Origin: Planctomycetota bacterium | Lineage (GTDB): Bacteria > Planctomycetota > Phycisphaerae > Phycisphaerales > SM1A02 | Assembly: GCA_003671025.1 (NCBI GenBank) | Contig: QWPW01000001.1 | Coordinates: 1 to 64,000, forward strand | Reading direction: 5' to 3' | DNA: 64,000 bases | Shown here: one piece after another, positions 1 to 7,870 of the stretch | How positions within the stretch are numbered: position 1 is the first letter of the stretch | Layout: each line of letters starts with the position of its first letter | The notes under the pieces: generated by a model | Databases searched by the model: none | Told to the model about the DNA's origin: nothing | What the model saw: only the letters and a program-made list of their open reading frames with translations | Made by a program: the position numbers and the translations under genes

Positions 1-194
1 CGGGTGGCACGCGGCGAAAGCCCTCCGTCAATCAAGATCTGTCGCGATGCATCGGGCGTGATCACGCGCAGCACCGCGCCATTGCCCGAGGAACTCGAGC
101 CTAGCACGGCAAATTCGAGCGTTGCGCCGCGCGTTTCATTGCGCGCAGCACTCGCTGCTTGCGCGAACAGCGCTCCCGCAACGGAAGGAATCAT
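1..194 (-). CDS. MBL-fold metallo-hydrolase (YycJ/WalJ-like), partial
   Basis: This gene runs off the left edge, so only its first 64 codons are present. The ATG at 194-192 overlaps the lpxA stop as ATGA, which implies translational coupling. After about 25 poorly conserved residues the protein reads FAVLGSSSSGN and then ILIDGGLSPR. That pattern (a first beta strand, a GSxSSGN turn, then LIDxGLS) is the N-terminal signature of the YycJ/WalJ branch of metallo-beta-lactamase-fold hydrolases. The metal-binding HxHxDH motif would lie beyond the edge and cannot be checked. The family assignment comes from this N-terminus alone. Members are thought to be DNA-end or nuclease-like phosphoesterases, but no role can be assigned here. 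Confidence 0.75.
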   Translation of the reverse strand, partial: MIPSVAGALFAQAASAARNETRGATLEFAVLGSSSSGNGAVLRVITPDASRQILIDGGLSPRAT

Positions 195-1021
195 TCGGCC
201 TCCGCCATTGTCGCACCGAACGAGCGCGCGCTCGCAACGCGGCCATGTCGGGTGGTGATTCCACGCTTGGACGCGCGGACAAATGCGATGTATTCGTCGG
301 CAACGGGATGGCCCGCGAGCGTTTCCAGTTGCGCGCGACGCTGTGAAAACGGCTCTTTCGCGCGAATCAGGATTCCGTAAATCGTGCGCACCATGTCGAT
401 GTCGTCACTGCTCGCACCACCGCGCTTGAGTCCGATGCGGTTGTAGCCGCCGACATAATTTGTCGCGGTGAGTGTGAAGAACGGACAGACATCGCGTCCC
501 GCGCCCGTGAGTCCGCCGATCATCGCGCCGCGACCGATGCGCGAGAACTGGTGAATACCTGCGCCGCCACCGGTGATGACGCGGTCGCCGATTTCGGCGT
601 GGCCTGCGACGTTGGTGGTGTTCGCCAACGTGCAGTCGTCGCCCACCTGCACATCGTGCGCGAGATGCGAACACGCCATGAGATAGTTGCGATTTCCCAC
701 GCGCGTGGGGCGATCGTCGCGCGTCGCTCGATGAATCGTGACATGTTCGCGCAGCGTGTTGTGGTCACCGATGACAACGCCACTGCCCAACTTCGTCGGC
801 GCAAAGCTGCGGTCTTGCGGCGCAAATCCCAGGGTGACGCCGGGGTAGCACACGTTGGCGCTCCCCATGATCATCGGTCCATGCACATGCACATTGGCGA
901 TGAGCACGCTTCCCGCGCCGATGCGAATCTCGCCCGAGAGTACGCAGTAGGGGCCGATTTCGACATCGTCGGCAAGATCAATCGTGCCGCTGAGAATTGC
1001 AGTGGGATGAATCTTGGACAC
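191..1021 (-). CDS. lpxA: UDP-N-acetylglucosamine acyltransferase LpxA
   Basis: LpxA carries out the first acyl transfer of lipid A synthesis, from acyl-ACP to UDP-GlcNAc, in the cytosol. The 276-aa product, read from a GTG at 1021, compares with about 262 aa in E. coli. The open frame continues upstream, but the family N-terminus (VSKIHPTAILSGTIDL) begins at this GTG. Hexapeptide repeats of the left-handed beta-helix fill roughly residues 5-190. The catalytic-histidine segment is recognisable as LMACSHLAHDVQVGD, followed by the typical VITGGGAGIHQFSRIG stretch and a helical C-terminus. It supports a Gram-negative outer membrane. lipB diverges from it across 55 bp, and the downstream hydrolase start overlaps its stop. 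Confidence 0.93.
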   Translation of the reverse strand: MSKIHPTAILSGTIDLADDVEIGPYCVLSGEIRIGAGSVLIANVHVHGPMIMGSANVCYPGVTLGFAPQDRSFAPTKLGSGVVIGDHNTLREHVTIHRATRDDRPTRVGNRNYLMACSHLAHDVQVGDDCTLANTTNVAGHAEIGDRVITGGGAGIHQFSRIGRGAMIGGLTGAGRDVCPFFTLTATNYVGGYNRIGLKRGGASSDDIDMVRTIYGILIRAKEPFSQRRAQLETLAGHPVADEYIAFVRASKRGITTRHGRVASARSFGATMAEAE

Positions 1022-1076
1022 GCGAGCGATTGTACGGATTGATGCTCGGCTCGTACTCTCTGATGAGGAGTTACGT

Positions 1077-1847
1077 ATGGACACGCTCGGCGAGTCGGAG
1101 TTCATCAAGGTCATCAATCTTGGTCGCATCGGATACGCCGACGCGCTCGCGTTGCAGCGTGAGACGCACGAGCAGCTCATCGCCGGTCGCGTCCATACTT
1201 TGCGAAATCCTGCACCAATGACCGTGTTTCTGCTCGAGCACGATCCGCCAGTGATCACGGTGACGCGACGGGTGCACGCGGCGGCGCATGTTCTCGCAAG
1301 CGATGATGTGTTAGCGCAGCACGGGATCGAACGCATCGAGACCGATCGCGGCGGCGATGTCACCTATCACGGACCTGGGCAATTGGTGGCGTATCCAATT
1401 CTTGATCTCGCGCGTCTGCAGCTCAAGGTCCATCCATACGTGCGTTGGCTCGAGAAGTGCATCATCGACACACTCGCGCTCTCGCATCTCGAAGGCGTGC
1501 GCGATTCCAGCGCAACCGGTGTGTGGGTTGGAGAAGCGCAGCAACCGCAGCGCAAGATTGCGGCGATCGGTGTGCGCCTCTCGCGTTTCGCTTCGCTGCA
1601 TGGATTCGCGCTCAACGTGGCGCCCAACCTCGCGCACTTTGACTTGATTGTTCCCTGCGGATTGGCGCGGCCGGTGACCAGTGTGCACGCCGAACTTGAG
1701 CGCGCACGCGTGGGCGAATCGACCCATGCAGTGCGGACGATTCCGCGAGTCGAGCCGTCAATGAACGCGGTGAAACACGCGGTGACGCATTGGTTCATCG
1801 ACGAAGTTGCGCGGCTGATGCGAGCGGTGTCATCAACACAAGCGTGA
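1077..1847 (+). CDS. lipB: Octanoyl-(acyl carrier protein):protein transferase LipB
   Basis: LipB moves octanoate from ACP to the lipoyl domains of 2-oxoacid dehydrogenases and GcvH, the first step of endogenous lipoate synthesis. The product is 256 aa. The expected motifs are present: RGGDVTYHGPGQLVAYPI at about residues 91-108, the catalytic lysine K160 in RKIAAIGV, and the catalytic cysteine C194 in VPCGL. An in-frame ATG exists 63 bp upstream, but the ATG at 1077 follows a GAGGAG Shine-Dalgarno sequence and puts the first conserved strand near the N-terminus. No lipA is seen nearby, so the second lipoylation step must be encoded elsewhere. Confidence 0.94.
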   Translation: MDTLGESEFIKVINLGRIGYADALALQRETHEQLIAGRVHTLRNPAPMTVFLLEHDPPVITVTRRVHAAAHVLASDDVLAQHGIERIETDRGGDVTYHGPGQLVAYPILDLARLQLKVHPYVRWLEKCIIDTLALSHLEGVRDSSATGVWVGEAQQPQRKIAAIGVRLSRFASLHGFALNVAPNLAHFDLIVPCGLARPVTSVHAELERARVGESTHAVRTIPRVEPSMNAVKHAVTHWFIDEVARLMRAVSSTQA

Positions 1848-1913
1848 GCAACTGTGGGCACTTGTCGCGTCAACACACTCGCGCGCGGCGCGCTTGGTCA
1901 ATACACTTCGCCC

Positions 1914-2660
1914 ATGATTCGTACTGATCGCATCGTCGTTGTGGCCGCGCTCGCACTCTCGGTGGTCGCTCTCGTGACCTCGCTCAAAACTGCAGGAAAC
2001 ACGGGTGCAATGCTCGGTTCACCCGCAGTGGCGGGTACGCCGTTGGCCAATGATCTCGGGCCTGCGGATGCCGTGCTCTTCAACACTGAAGCGGGCAAAG
2101 ACGCGCTGCGCGTCGCGGCCAAAGACGGTCGCCTCTCGTGGGGCGATCGCGCCACCAACCGCGTGTGGAGCGTCGCCGCGGTCGACATCGACAGCGTGAT
2201 GAAGAAGATTCTCCAAGGCACCAGCTACGAAGAAAAGCGCAGCGAAGCGCAGGAAACTTCCAAAGCCGAAGAAGCGGAGTTCAACAAGCGTCTCGAAGAG
2301 CTCAGGGCGAAGTTTCCGTTGCCCACCGACGGCACCGCGCCTTCCGCCGAGGCGCAGCAAGCAGTCGCGACGCTGCAGCAGGAATACAACCGTTGGCTCG
2401 AAGGCATGCGTCGCCGCGACGAGAAGATCGCGTCAGAGCAGTTCGAACAGGCGTATCGCGAACTGGTCACCGCAGTCGAAGCAGTGAGCGAGAAGGAATC
2501 GATCGATCTCGTCTTCCGCTTCTATCCCACCGCGGATCCGTTCGAGGCCACCCGCGCCGGTGAAGCGCTCGCGCAGATTCAAGCGCGCACGTTCCTCAAG
2601 TATCCAACCTCGATCGACATCACCGCCGACGTGATGAAAGTGCTCAACCTCACCGAGTAA
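1914..2660 (+). CDS. OmpH/Skp-like periplasmic chaperone
   Basis: The 248-aa product starts with a positively charged tip and a hydrophobic segment (about residues 6-23), a signal peptide or anchor, followed by an alanine/glycine-rich linker. From about residue 85 it becomes strongly charged and helical, with many E, K, R and Q residues (for example YEEKRSEAQETSKAEEAEF). This is the layout of Skp/OmpH tentacle proteins, which hold unfolded outer-membrane proteins in the periplasm. The length exceeds E. coli Skp (161 aa) because of the N-terminal linker and a C-terminal globular part. The frame is open from 1854, but the ATG at 1914 gives the proper signal peptide. The subfamily is judged from architecture only. 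Confidence 0.6.
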   Translation: MIRTDRIVVVAALALSVVALVTSLKTAGNTGAMLGSPAVAGTPLANDLGPADAVLFNTEAGKDALRVAAKDGRLSWGDRATNRVWSVAAVDIDSVMKKILQGTSYEEKRSEAQETSKAEEAEFNKRLEELRAKFPLPTDGTAPSAEAQQAVATLQQEYNRWLEGMRRRDEKIASEQFEQAYRELVTAVEAVSEKESIDLVFRFYPTADPFEATRAGEALAQIQARTFLKYPTSIDITADVMKVLNLTE

Positions 2661-2678
2661 GCAAATCTCAAAAAACGC

Positions 2679-2722
2679 AACGCCGCTCGCGCGCTCTCCA
2701 AGCCGCGGGCGGCGTTTCTTTT
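2679..2722 (+). terminator. Rho-independent terminator after the OmpH-like gene
   Basis: AACGCCGC (2679-2686) pairs with GCGGCGTT (2709-2716), followed by TCTTTTC. It lies 20 bp after the stop codon at 2660 and points the same way as lipB and the OmpH-like gene. Confidence 0.75.
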
Positions 2723-2726
2723 CACC

Positions 2727-2771
2727 CACGAATCACAACCGCACGAATCACAACTGCACGAATCACACTCG
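2727..2771. repeat. 15-bp tandem repeat, three copies
   Basis: CACGAATCACAACCG at 2727-2741 is repeated at 2742-2756 (one change) and 2757-2771 (two changes). It lies directly after the terminator and outside any gene. Confidence 0.85.
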
Positions 2772-2800
2772 ACGCCGCCGCTGAACGCGGCCCTAGCCAG

Positions 2801-3126
2801 CAGCCATTACTCAATCCGAGGAAGCAGCGCAGCTGCGACCGTAGTTCACTAAGGACGCCGCCCCAGCCAAAGGGAGCGGCCGCAGCCGCGACCGCTCCAA
2901 CATCGCGCGGGAGCAGCCATTACTCAATCCGAGGAAGCAGCGCAGCTGCGACCGTAGTTCACTAAGGACGCCGCCCCAGCCAAAGGGAGCGGCCGCAGCC
3001 GCGACCGCTCAAACATCGCGCGGGAGCAGCCATTACTCAATCCGAGGAAGCAGCGCAGCTGCGACCGTAGTTCACTAAGGACGCCGCCCCAGCCAAAGGG
3101 AGCGGCCGCAGCCGCGACCGCTCCAA
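2801..3126. repeat. 113-bp tandem repeat, nearly three copies
   Basis: Copies start at 2801, 2914 and 3027, an exact 113-bp period. The third copy breaks off at the lepA stop codon. By eye the copies differ by about one base (CTCCAAC versus CTCAAAC). Each unit contains a GAGCGG...CCGCTC inverted repeat able to form a hairpin, and a CGCAGCTGCG palindrome. The last hairpin ends a few bases past the lepA stop on the minus strand, so it may serve as the lepA terminator. No gene is seen in this stretch. Confidence 0.9.
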
Positions 3127-4932
3127 CTAGTCCCCCTGATCCAAAATCGCCATAAACGCACCCTGCGGGATCGACACGGAGCCGATCTGTTTCATGCGCT
3201 TTTTGCCTTCTTTTTGCTTCTCGAGCAGCTTGCGCTTGCGTGAGATGTCGCCGCCGTAGCACTTGGCAGTGACGTTCTTGCGCATCGACTTGATCGATTC
3301 GCGAGCGATGACTTTGCCGCCGATGGCTGCTTGCAGCGCGATCTCAAACTGGTGTCGCTCGATCTGCTCTTTGAGCTTGGAGAGGATGACGCGCGAGCGT
3401 TGTTCCGCGCTGTCGCGGTGGCAGATGAGCGAGAGCGCTTCGACGACATCACCGTTGACCAGGATCGACACCTTCACCAGTTTGTCGGCGCGATAGGAGG
3501 TGATCTGATAGTCCATCGTTCCGTATCCGCGCGTCACCGACTTCAGCTTGTCATAGAAGTCGTAGATGATTTCCGCGAGAGGAACTTCGTATTTCAGAAT
3601 CTGACGAGACGTGCTGATCATCTCTTGCGCGAGGAACACGCCGCGGCGCGACTCCGCGAGTTTCATGAGATCGCCGATGTTCTCGTTGGGGCAGATGATG
3701 TCGATCTTCACGATCGGTTCGCGAATCCCCGCGATGACCGAGCCATCGGGCAAGTCGGCAGGATTGTGGATTTCAACCTGCGTGCCGTCGGTGAGATCGA
3801 TCATGTACGACACGGTGGGGGCGGTTTGCACAATCGCCACGCCGCCTTCGCGCTCGAGTCGCTCTTGCACGATGTCCATGTGCAGAAGTCCTAAGAATCC
3901 GCAGCGAAAGCCGAAGCCCAATGCTTCTGAGTGCTGCGTTTCAAAGGTAAAGCTCGCGTCATTGAGATGGAGTTTTTCGATCGCCTCGCGCAGCTGTTCG
4001 AAGTCAGACTTCTTGCCCAGCTCGTCGGCGCTCGACGGATAGAAATCGCAGAAGACCATCTGCTTTGGCTCTTCGTAGCCTTCGAGTGCGACGTCTGCGG
4101 GATCATTTTCCAGAGTGATGGTGTCACCGACACGCACATCGCCCAGCGTCTTCATGCCCGCGCACACCGAGCCGACTTGCGCTTGACGGAGTTCCTTGAC
4201 TTTCTGCGGAAACGGCGTGTAACGCAGCATTTCGGTGACGTTGAACGTGCGCTGGGTTCCCATCATGCGAATCTTGTCGCCCTGTTTGAGATGCCCGTCG
4301 AGGATGCGCACATACATCACCACGCCGCGGTAATCGTCGTACTTCGCATCGAAGACCAGCGCGCGCAGTTTGGTGCCGGTTGAAGGCTTTGGTGCGGGCA
4401 GTCGCTCGCAAATCGCATCGAGCAGTTCATCGATGCCTTCTCCAGTCTTCGCAGAAACGTAGATGCAATCTTCGGCGGCAAAGCCGAAGACTTGCTCGAC
4501 TTCCATGGCCACGCGATCGGGGTCCGCAGCCGGAAGATCGATCTTGTTGATCACCGGAATAAGCGTGAGGTCGCCCGCCACCGCGAGATACGCGTTGGCC
4601 ACGGTTTGCGCTTGCACGCCTTGGGTTGAGTCAACCACCAACACCGCGCCTTCGCACGCTTTGAGTGCGCGCGAAACTTCGTATGTGAAGTCCACGTGCC
4701 CTGGCGTATCGATGAAGTTGAGTTCGTACTCTTCACCTTTATAGGTGTGCTTCACCGTGACGGCGGACGCTTTGATGGTGATGCCGCGCTCTCGCTCGAG
4801 GTCCATTGAGTCGAGCAATTGTGCTCGGGCCTCACGGGCAGAGACTGCTTTGGTGGCTTGCAGGAGGCGGTCGGCGAGGGTGCTCTTGCCGTGGTCGATG
4901 TGCGCGATGATGGAGAAGTTGCGGATATTCAC
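3127..4932 (-). CDS. lepA: Elongation factor 4 (LepA), back-translocating GTPase
   Basis: LepA is a ribosome-bound translational GTPase that acts on stalled or mis-translocated ribosomes. Reading from a GTG at 4932 gives 601 aa, the normal family length. The longer open frame to 5244 adds 104 residues without family character. G1 (AHIDHGKST) begins about eight residues in, and switch II (DTPGHVDF) and NKID follow. The LepA-specific C-terminus is recognisable, with a lysine-rich end (SRKRKLLEKQKEGKKRMKQ). It is the last gene of a minus-strand run starting at 9265. The 113-bp repeats follow its stop at once. Confidence 0.97.
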   Translation of the reverse strand: MNIRNFSIIAHIDHGKSTLADRLLQATKAVSAREARAQLLDSMDLERERGITIKASAVTVKHTYKGEEYELNFIDTPGHVDFTYEVSRALKACEGAVLVVDSTQGVQAQTVANAYLAVAGDLTLIPVINKIDLPAADPDRVAMEVEQVFGFAAEDCIYVSAKTGEGIDELLDAICERLPAPKPSTGTKLRALVFDAKYDDYRGVVMYVRILDGHLKQGDKIRMMGTQRTFNVTEMLRYTPFPQKVKELRQAQVGSVCAGMKTLGDVRVGDTITLENDPADVALEGYEEPKQMVFCDFYPSSADELGKKSDFEQLREAIEKLHLNDASFTFETQHSEALGFGFRCGFLGLLHMDIVQERLEREGGVAIVQTAPTVSYMIDLTDGTQVEIHNPADLPDGSVIAGIREPIVKIDIICPNENIGDLMKLAESRRGVFLAQEMISTSRQILKYEVPLAEIIYDFYDKLKSVTRGYGTMDYQITSYRADKLVKVSILVNGDVVEALSLICHRDSAEQRSRVILSKLKEQIERHQFEIALQAAIGGKVIARESIKSMRKNVTAKCYGGDISRKRKLLEKQKEGKKRMKQIGSVSIPQGAFMAILDQGD

Positions 4933-5011
4933 GGGAATCGAGGAGTGTAGCGAAGCCGCGCACACGCACGCGGCATCGCGTGCATCTGTGAGGAATGAGT
5001 ACACGTTTTCG

Positions 5012-5251
5012 CTAGGAAAGCGGCCACAAAAAGCGATACAGCCGCTGCCAAAGGCTCGAGGTTGGCGCACGAATGCTCGGCGGAATCGGCCCGCGGCGTG
5101 GAGTATTGGTGGCGTCACGACGCGCTGCTTCATGTGCAGCACGCGCACGAGCTTGCTCGGCATTGTGCTGAGCGCGGCGCGATTCGCGTTCTTCATCGGT
5201 CTCGTCCCACAGCATGAGAAACTCGACGGCCACCCAATCGTCATCGTCCAT
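5012..5251 (-). CDS. Small acidic-then-basic protein, 79 aa, unknown
   Basis: I do not recognise this protein. The ATG at 5251 follows an AAAGGA Shine-Dalgarno sequence at good spacing, and the gene sits in the nagZ-lepA gap on the same strand (40 bp after nagZ, 79 bp before lepA). The first 22 residues are acidic (MDDDDWVAVEF...DETDEE), the middle is arginine/alanine-rich and probably helical (about 23-45), and the end is proline-rich with a terminal aromatic stretch (SLWQRLYRFLWPLS). It lacks a signal peptide and a clear membrane helix. The ribosome binding site and position support a real gene. A comparison with other planctomycete lepA loci would settle it. Confidence 0.55.
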   Translation of the reverse strand: MDDDDWVAVEFLMLWDETDEERESRRAQHNAEQARARAAHEAARRDATNTPRRGPIPPSIRAPTSSLWQRLYRFLWPLS

Positions 5252-5291
5252 GGGTCGTCCTTTCGTTCGCGTCGTGTACGAGTTGCTTGAC

Positions 5292-6278
5292 TCAGACAGG
5301 ACGCGCGTGTCGCGCTGCGAGAGCAGTGAGACGCGCGCGCGATTGCTCAATTCGTTGCAGCGAAATTTTTCCGTCCATCACTGCGGCGGCCAACGCGTCG
5401 ACAACTTCATGTTGCACCTCGACGTGATGACAGCACAAGAGCGCGTCGACGCCCGCTTGCACGGCGCGCACCGCCGCATTGCCGCATCCAAAATGATCGG
5501 CAATTGCCTTCATTTCAAGGTCATCGGTCACAATCACGCCTTTGAATCCGATCTCGTCGCGCAGCAGTGCCAGCGCTTTCGAACTCATGGTCGCGGGTGT
5601 GCCTGGGTCAAGTGCTTCAAACACGACATGCGCAGTCATCACGCAACTCACACCGGCTTTCACTGCGGCGTGGAAGGGGAGCAACTCGCACTGACGTAAT
5701 CGATCGATGCCGTGCGTGAGTCGCGGAAGATGAAAGTGCGAGTCCTGATCTGTGTCGCCGTGGCCAGGAAAATGTTTGGCGCACGACGCGACCTCGGACT
5801 CGAGTCCTTCGATCAACGCGCTCCCCAGCGTTGCGACGGTGTGCGCGTCGCGCGCGAAGGAACGATTGCCGATCACGGGGTTCGCCTCATTCGAGTCAAT
5901 GTCAACCACTGGCGCGAGATTGATGTCAAAGCCGGCGCCGCGCACTTGGGCACCGAGCTGTTGCCCGACTTCGCGCACGCGATCAGGACTCCACGTGCCC
6001 AGCGTGCGCATCGCAGGAAACGCTGCAAAACCCTCGGTAAGCCGCGCGACGCGGCCGCCTTCTTGATCGACACTGAGCAAGAGCGGACCACCGGTGATCG
6101 ATTTGAGTTCGCCGATGAGCGAGCGCGTTTCGTCGCGCGTGCCCACGTTGCGCGCGAAAAGGATCACGCCCGAAACGCCGTCGCGGATCAAATGCGTCGT
6201 GTCTGCGGAGGGAACTTTTCCATCAAAGCCGATCCAAAGCAATGGGCGCACGAGATCTTGCGCGGCGCGCGTGTTCAT
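5292..6278 (-). CDS. nagZ: Beta-N-acetylhexosaminidase NagZ (glycoside hydrolase family 3)
   Basis: NagZ removes GlcNAc from 1,6-anhydro-muropeptides during peptidoglycan recycling. The 328-aa product has the GH3 barrel motifs: WIGFDG near the N-terminus, SVDQEGGRVARL, the family signature KHFPGHGDTDQDSH, and GVIVTDDLEMKAI with the nucleophile aspartate. The ATG at 6278 gives a start about 13 residues before the first strand; the longer frame to 6380 runs into rimO. It lies 19 bp after rimO, so co-transcription is likely. No signal peptide is visible, which fits a cytosolic recycling enzyme. Confidence 0.92.
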   Translation of the reverse strand: MNTRAAQDLVRPLLWIGFDGKVPSADTTHLIRDGVSGVILFARNVGTRDETRSLIGELKSITGGPLLLSVDQEGGRVARLTEGFAAFPAMRTLGTWSPDRVREVGQQLGAQVRGAGFDINLAPVVDIDSNEANPVIGNRSFARDAHTVATLGSALIEGLESEVASCAKHFPGHGDTDQDSHFHLPRLTHGIDRLRQCELLPFHAAVKAGVSCVMTAHVVFEALDPGTPATMSSKALALLRDEIGFKGVIVTDDLEMKAIADHFGCGNAAVRAVQAGVDALLCCHHVEVQHEVVDALAAAVMDGKISLQRIEQSRARLTALAARHARPV

Positions 6279-6297
6279 AGAGGCAATGTTAGAGAAC

Positions 6298-7848
6298 TCA
6301 GTGTTTGCGCGCCAACGGCAGCGAGATCTTCTTCTCGAGTTCGTCGGTGGGAACAGCGATGAGGTCGTAGCCGTTGGCATCCATCACAGTGCAGCGCACC
6401 AGCTCTCCCGCCGAACGTTTTTCCGCAGACTGCACATACGTCAGCGAGTCAATCGCGGGCGCTTGAAAGTACGCACGACCGGTGTAGAGCGCGCCGCCCT
6501 TGCTCACGCCCGTCGTCGCCTTCGACTTCGCGCGTCCCGCCGCGGGGCCGTCGATGAGCACATCAAACTGTGCCTTGGATTGTGCTTGCAATTTGGCGTT
6601 TTCAAAGGCGATTTCCTGCTGCAAAAGCATGATGCGCTCTTCGCGTTCACGCTTGACTGCATCGGGAACCGCCAGCGCGGGGTCCTTCTCCATCGTGCCC
6701 GCGGGCGTGCCATCTTCGGCGGAGTAGCGGAACACGCCCATCATGTCGAACTGCTGCTCGCTGATGAAGTCGCACAGTTGGTCGAAGTCATCTTCGGTTT
6801 CGCCGGGGAAGCCGACGATGAAGGTGGTGCGAATGGCGATGCCCGGCATCGCGCTGCGCAGTTTCTCGAGCAGGCCTTCGGTGTGTTTGCGCGTCGTGTG
6901 TCGACGCATCGACTTGAGCATCGCGTCGCTCGCGTGTTGCAGCGGCATGTCGATGTACTTCACGATGTTGTCAAGGTTGGCCAACGCATCGATGGACGCG
7001 TCGTCGAAGTTGGAGGGATACGCGTACATCAAGCGCATCCAACCGCCACCGAATTCGCGCGCGACATCGTTGACGCCTTTGAGCAATCCAGGCAATCCGC
7101 GCTCGTAGCCGACATCCATGCCGTAACTGGTCGTGTCTTGTCCGATGAGATTCAATTCAAACGCGCCGCTGGCCATGAGCCCGCGCGCTTCATTGAGAAT
7201 GTCGTCGATTGGTTTCGAACGCATCTTGCCGCGAATCGAAGGAATGGTGCAAAACGCGCAGCGCTGATTGCATCCTTCGCTGATGCGCAAGTACGCCCAG
7301 TGACGCGGCGTGAGTCGCACGCGATCGGCATCGCCTTCGAAGTAGCCGATGCCCTTGCCATCTTTTCCATTGACCGTGAGCCCGACGGTTTCCAGTCCGC
7401 GTGCAGCTGCCGCTTGCAATGCGTTGCCCGCGATCCAGTATTTCGGAGCCTTTTCGCCCAGTTCTTCGCGTGATTCACCGCCGACGGCGTCGACGATGTG
7501 ATCGCGATCAAACACGCCCACCATCGAGTCGATGCCGGGAGCCCACTCCAAAAGTTTGGCGCGATGTCGTTGCACCAAGCATCCCGCGACAACCACGCGC
7601 TTGATCTCGCCGCGCTCTTTGCGACGAATGGCATCATGAATCACTTCGAGTGATTCGTCTTTGGATGCCTCCAAGAAACCGCAGGTATTGACCACGATGC
7701 AATCGGGTCGTTGATCTTCGTTGACCAACTCGAAGCCTGAATTTTTCAGCACGCCCAACATCTTCTCGCTGTCCACGAGATTTTTGGGACAGCCAAGGCT
7801 GACGAAGCTCACGCGAGACACAGAGGCAGTCGGGGGGCGGGATGTCAT
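6298..7848 (-). CDS. rimO: Ribosomal protein uS12 methylthiotransferase RimO
   Basis: RimO is a radical-SAM enzyme that adds a methylthio group to an aspartate of ribosomal protein uS12. The 516-aa product has the UPF0004 domain with cysteines C20 (SLGCPKNLVDSE), C56 and C90 for the auxiliary cluster. The radical-SAM motif CNQRCAFC gives C193, C197 and C200, and a TRAM-like C-terminus follows. The preceding RLTPRHWAYLRISEGC separates RimO from MiaB. At 516 aa it is longer than E. coli RimO (441 aa); extra sequence lies between the N-terminal and radical-SAM domains. The ATG at 7848 is chosen because the first family strand starts at residue 12. Confidence 0.95.
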   Translation of the reverse strand: MTSRPPTASVSRVSFVSLGCPKNLVDSEKMLGVLKNSGFELVNEDQRPDCIVVNTCGFLEASKDESLEVIHDAIRRKERGEIKRVVVAGCLVQRHRAKLLEWAPGIDSMVGVFDRDHIVDAVGGESREELGEKAPKYWIAGNALQAAAARGLETVGLTVNGKDGKGIGYFEGDADRVRLTPRHWAYLRISEGCNQRCAFCTIPSIRGKMRSKPIDDILNEARGLMASGAFELNLIGQDTTSYGMDVGYERGLPGLLKGVNDVAREFGGGWMRLMYAYPSNFDDASIDALANLDNIVKYIDMPLQHASDAMLKSMRRHTTRKHTEGLLEKLRSAMPGIAIRTTFIVGFPGETEDDFDQLCDFISEQQFDMMGVFRYSAEDGTPAGTMEKDPALAVPDAVKREREERIMLLQQEIAFENAKLQAQSKAQFDVLIDGPAAGRAKSKATTGVSKGGALYTGRAYFQAPAIDSLTYVQSAEKRSAGELVRCTVMDANGYDLIAVPTDELEKKISLPLARKH

Positions 7849-7870
7849 GGATCGGCGAGTGTAGATTGAC

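Noticed and set aside
191-1363. LpxA extended to 390 aa
   Set aside because: The extension is antisense to lipB and lacks hexapeptide repeats; the family start is the GTG at 1021.
2801-3126. CRISPR array
   Set aside because: The units are near-identical throughout their 113 bp with no unique spacers, and no cas gene is present.
4933-5244. 104-residue N-terminal extension of LepA
   Set aside because: The composition is antisense-like and it overlaps the 79-aa gene; family alignment starts at the GTG at 4932.
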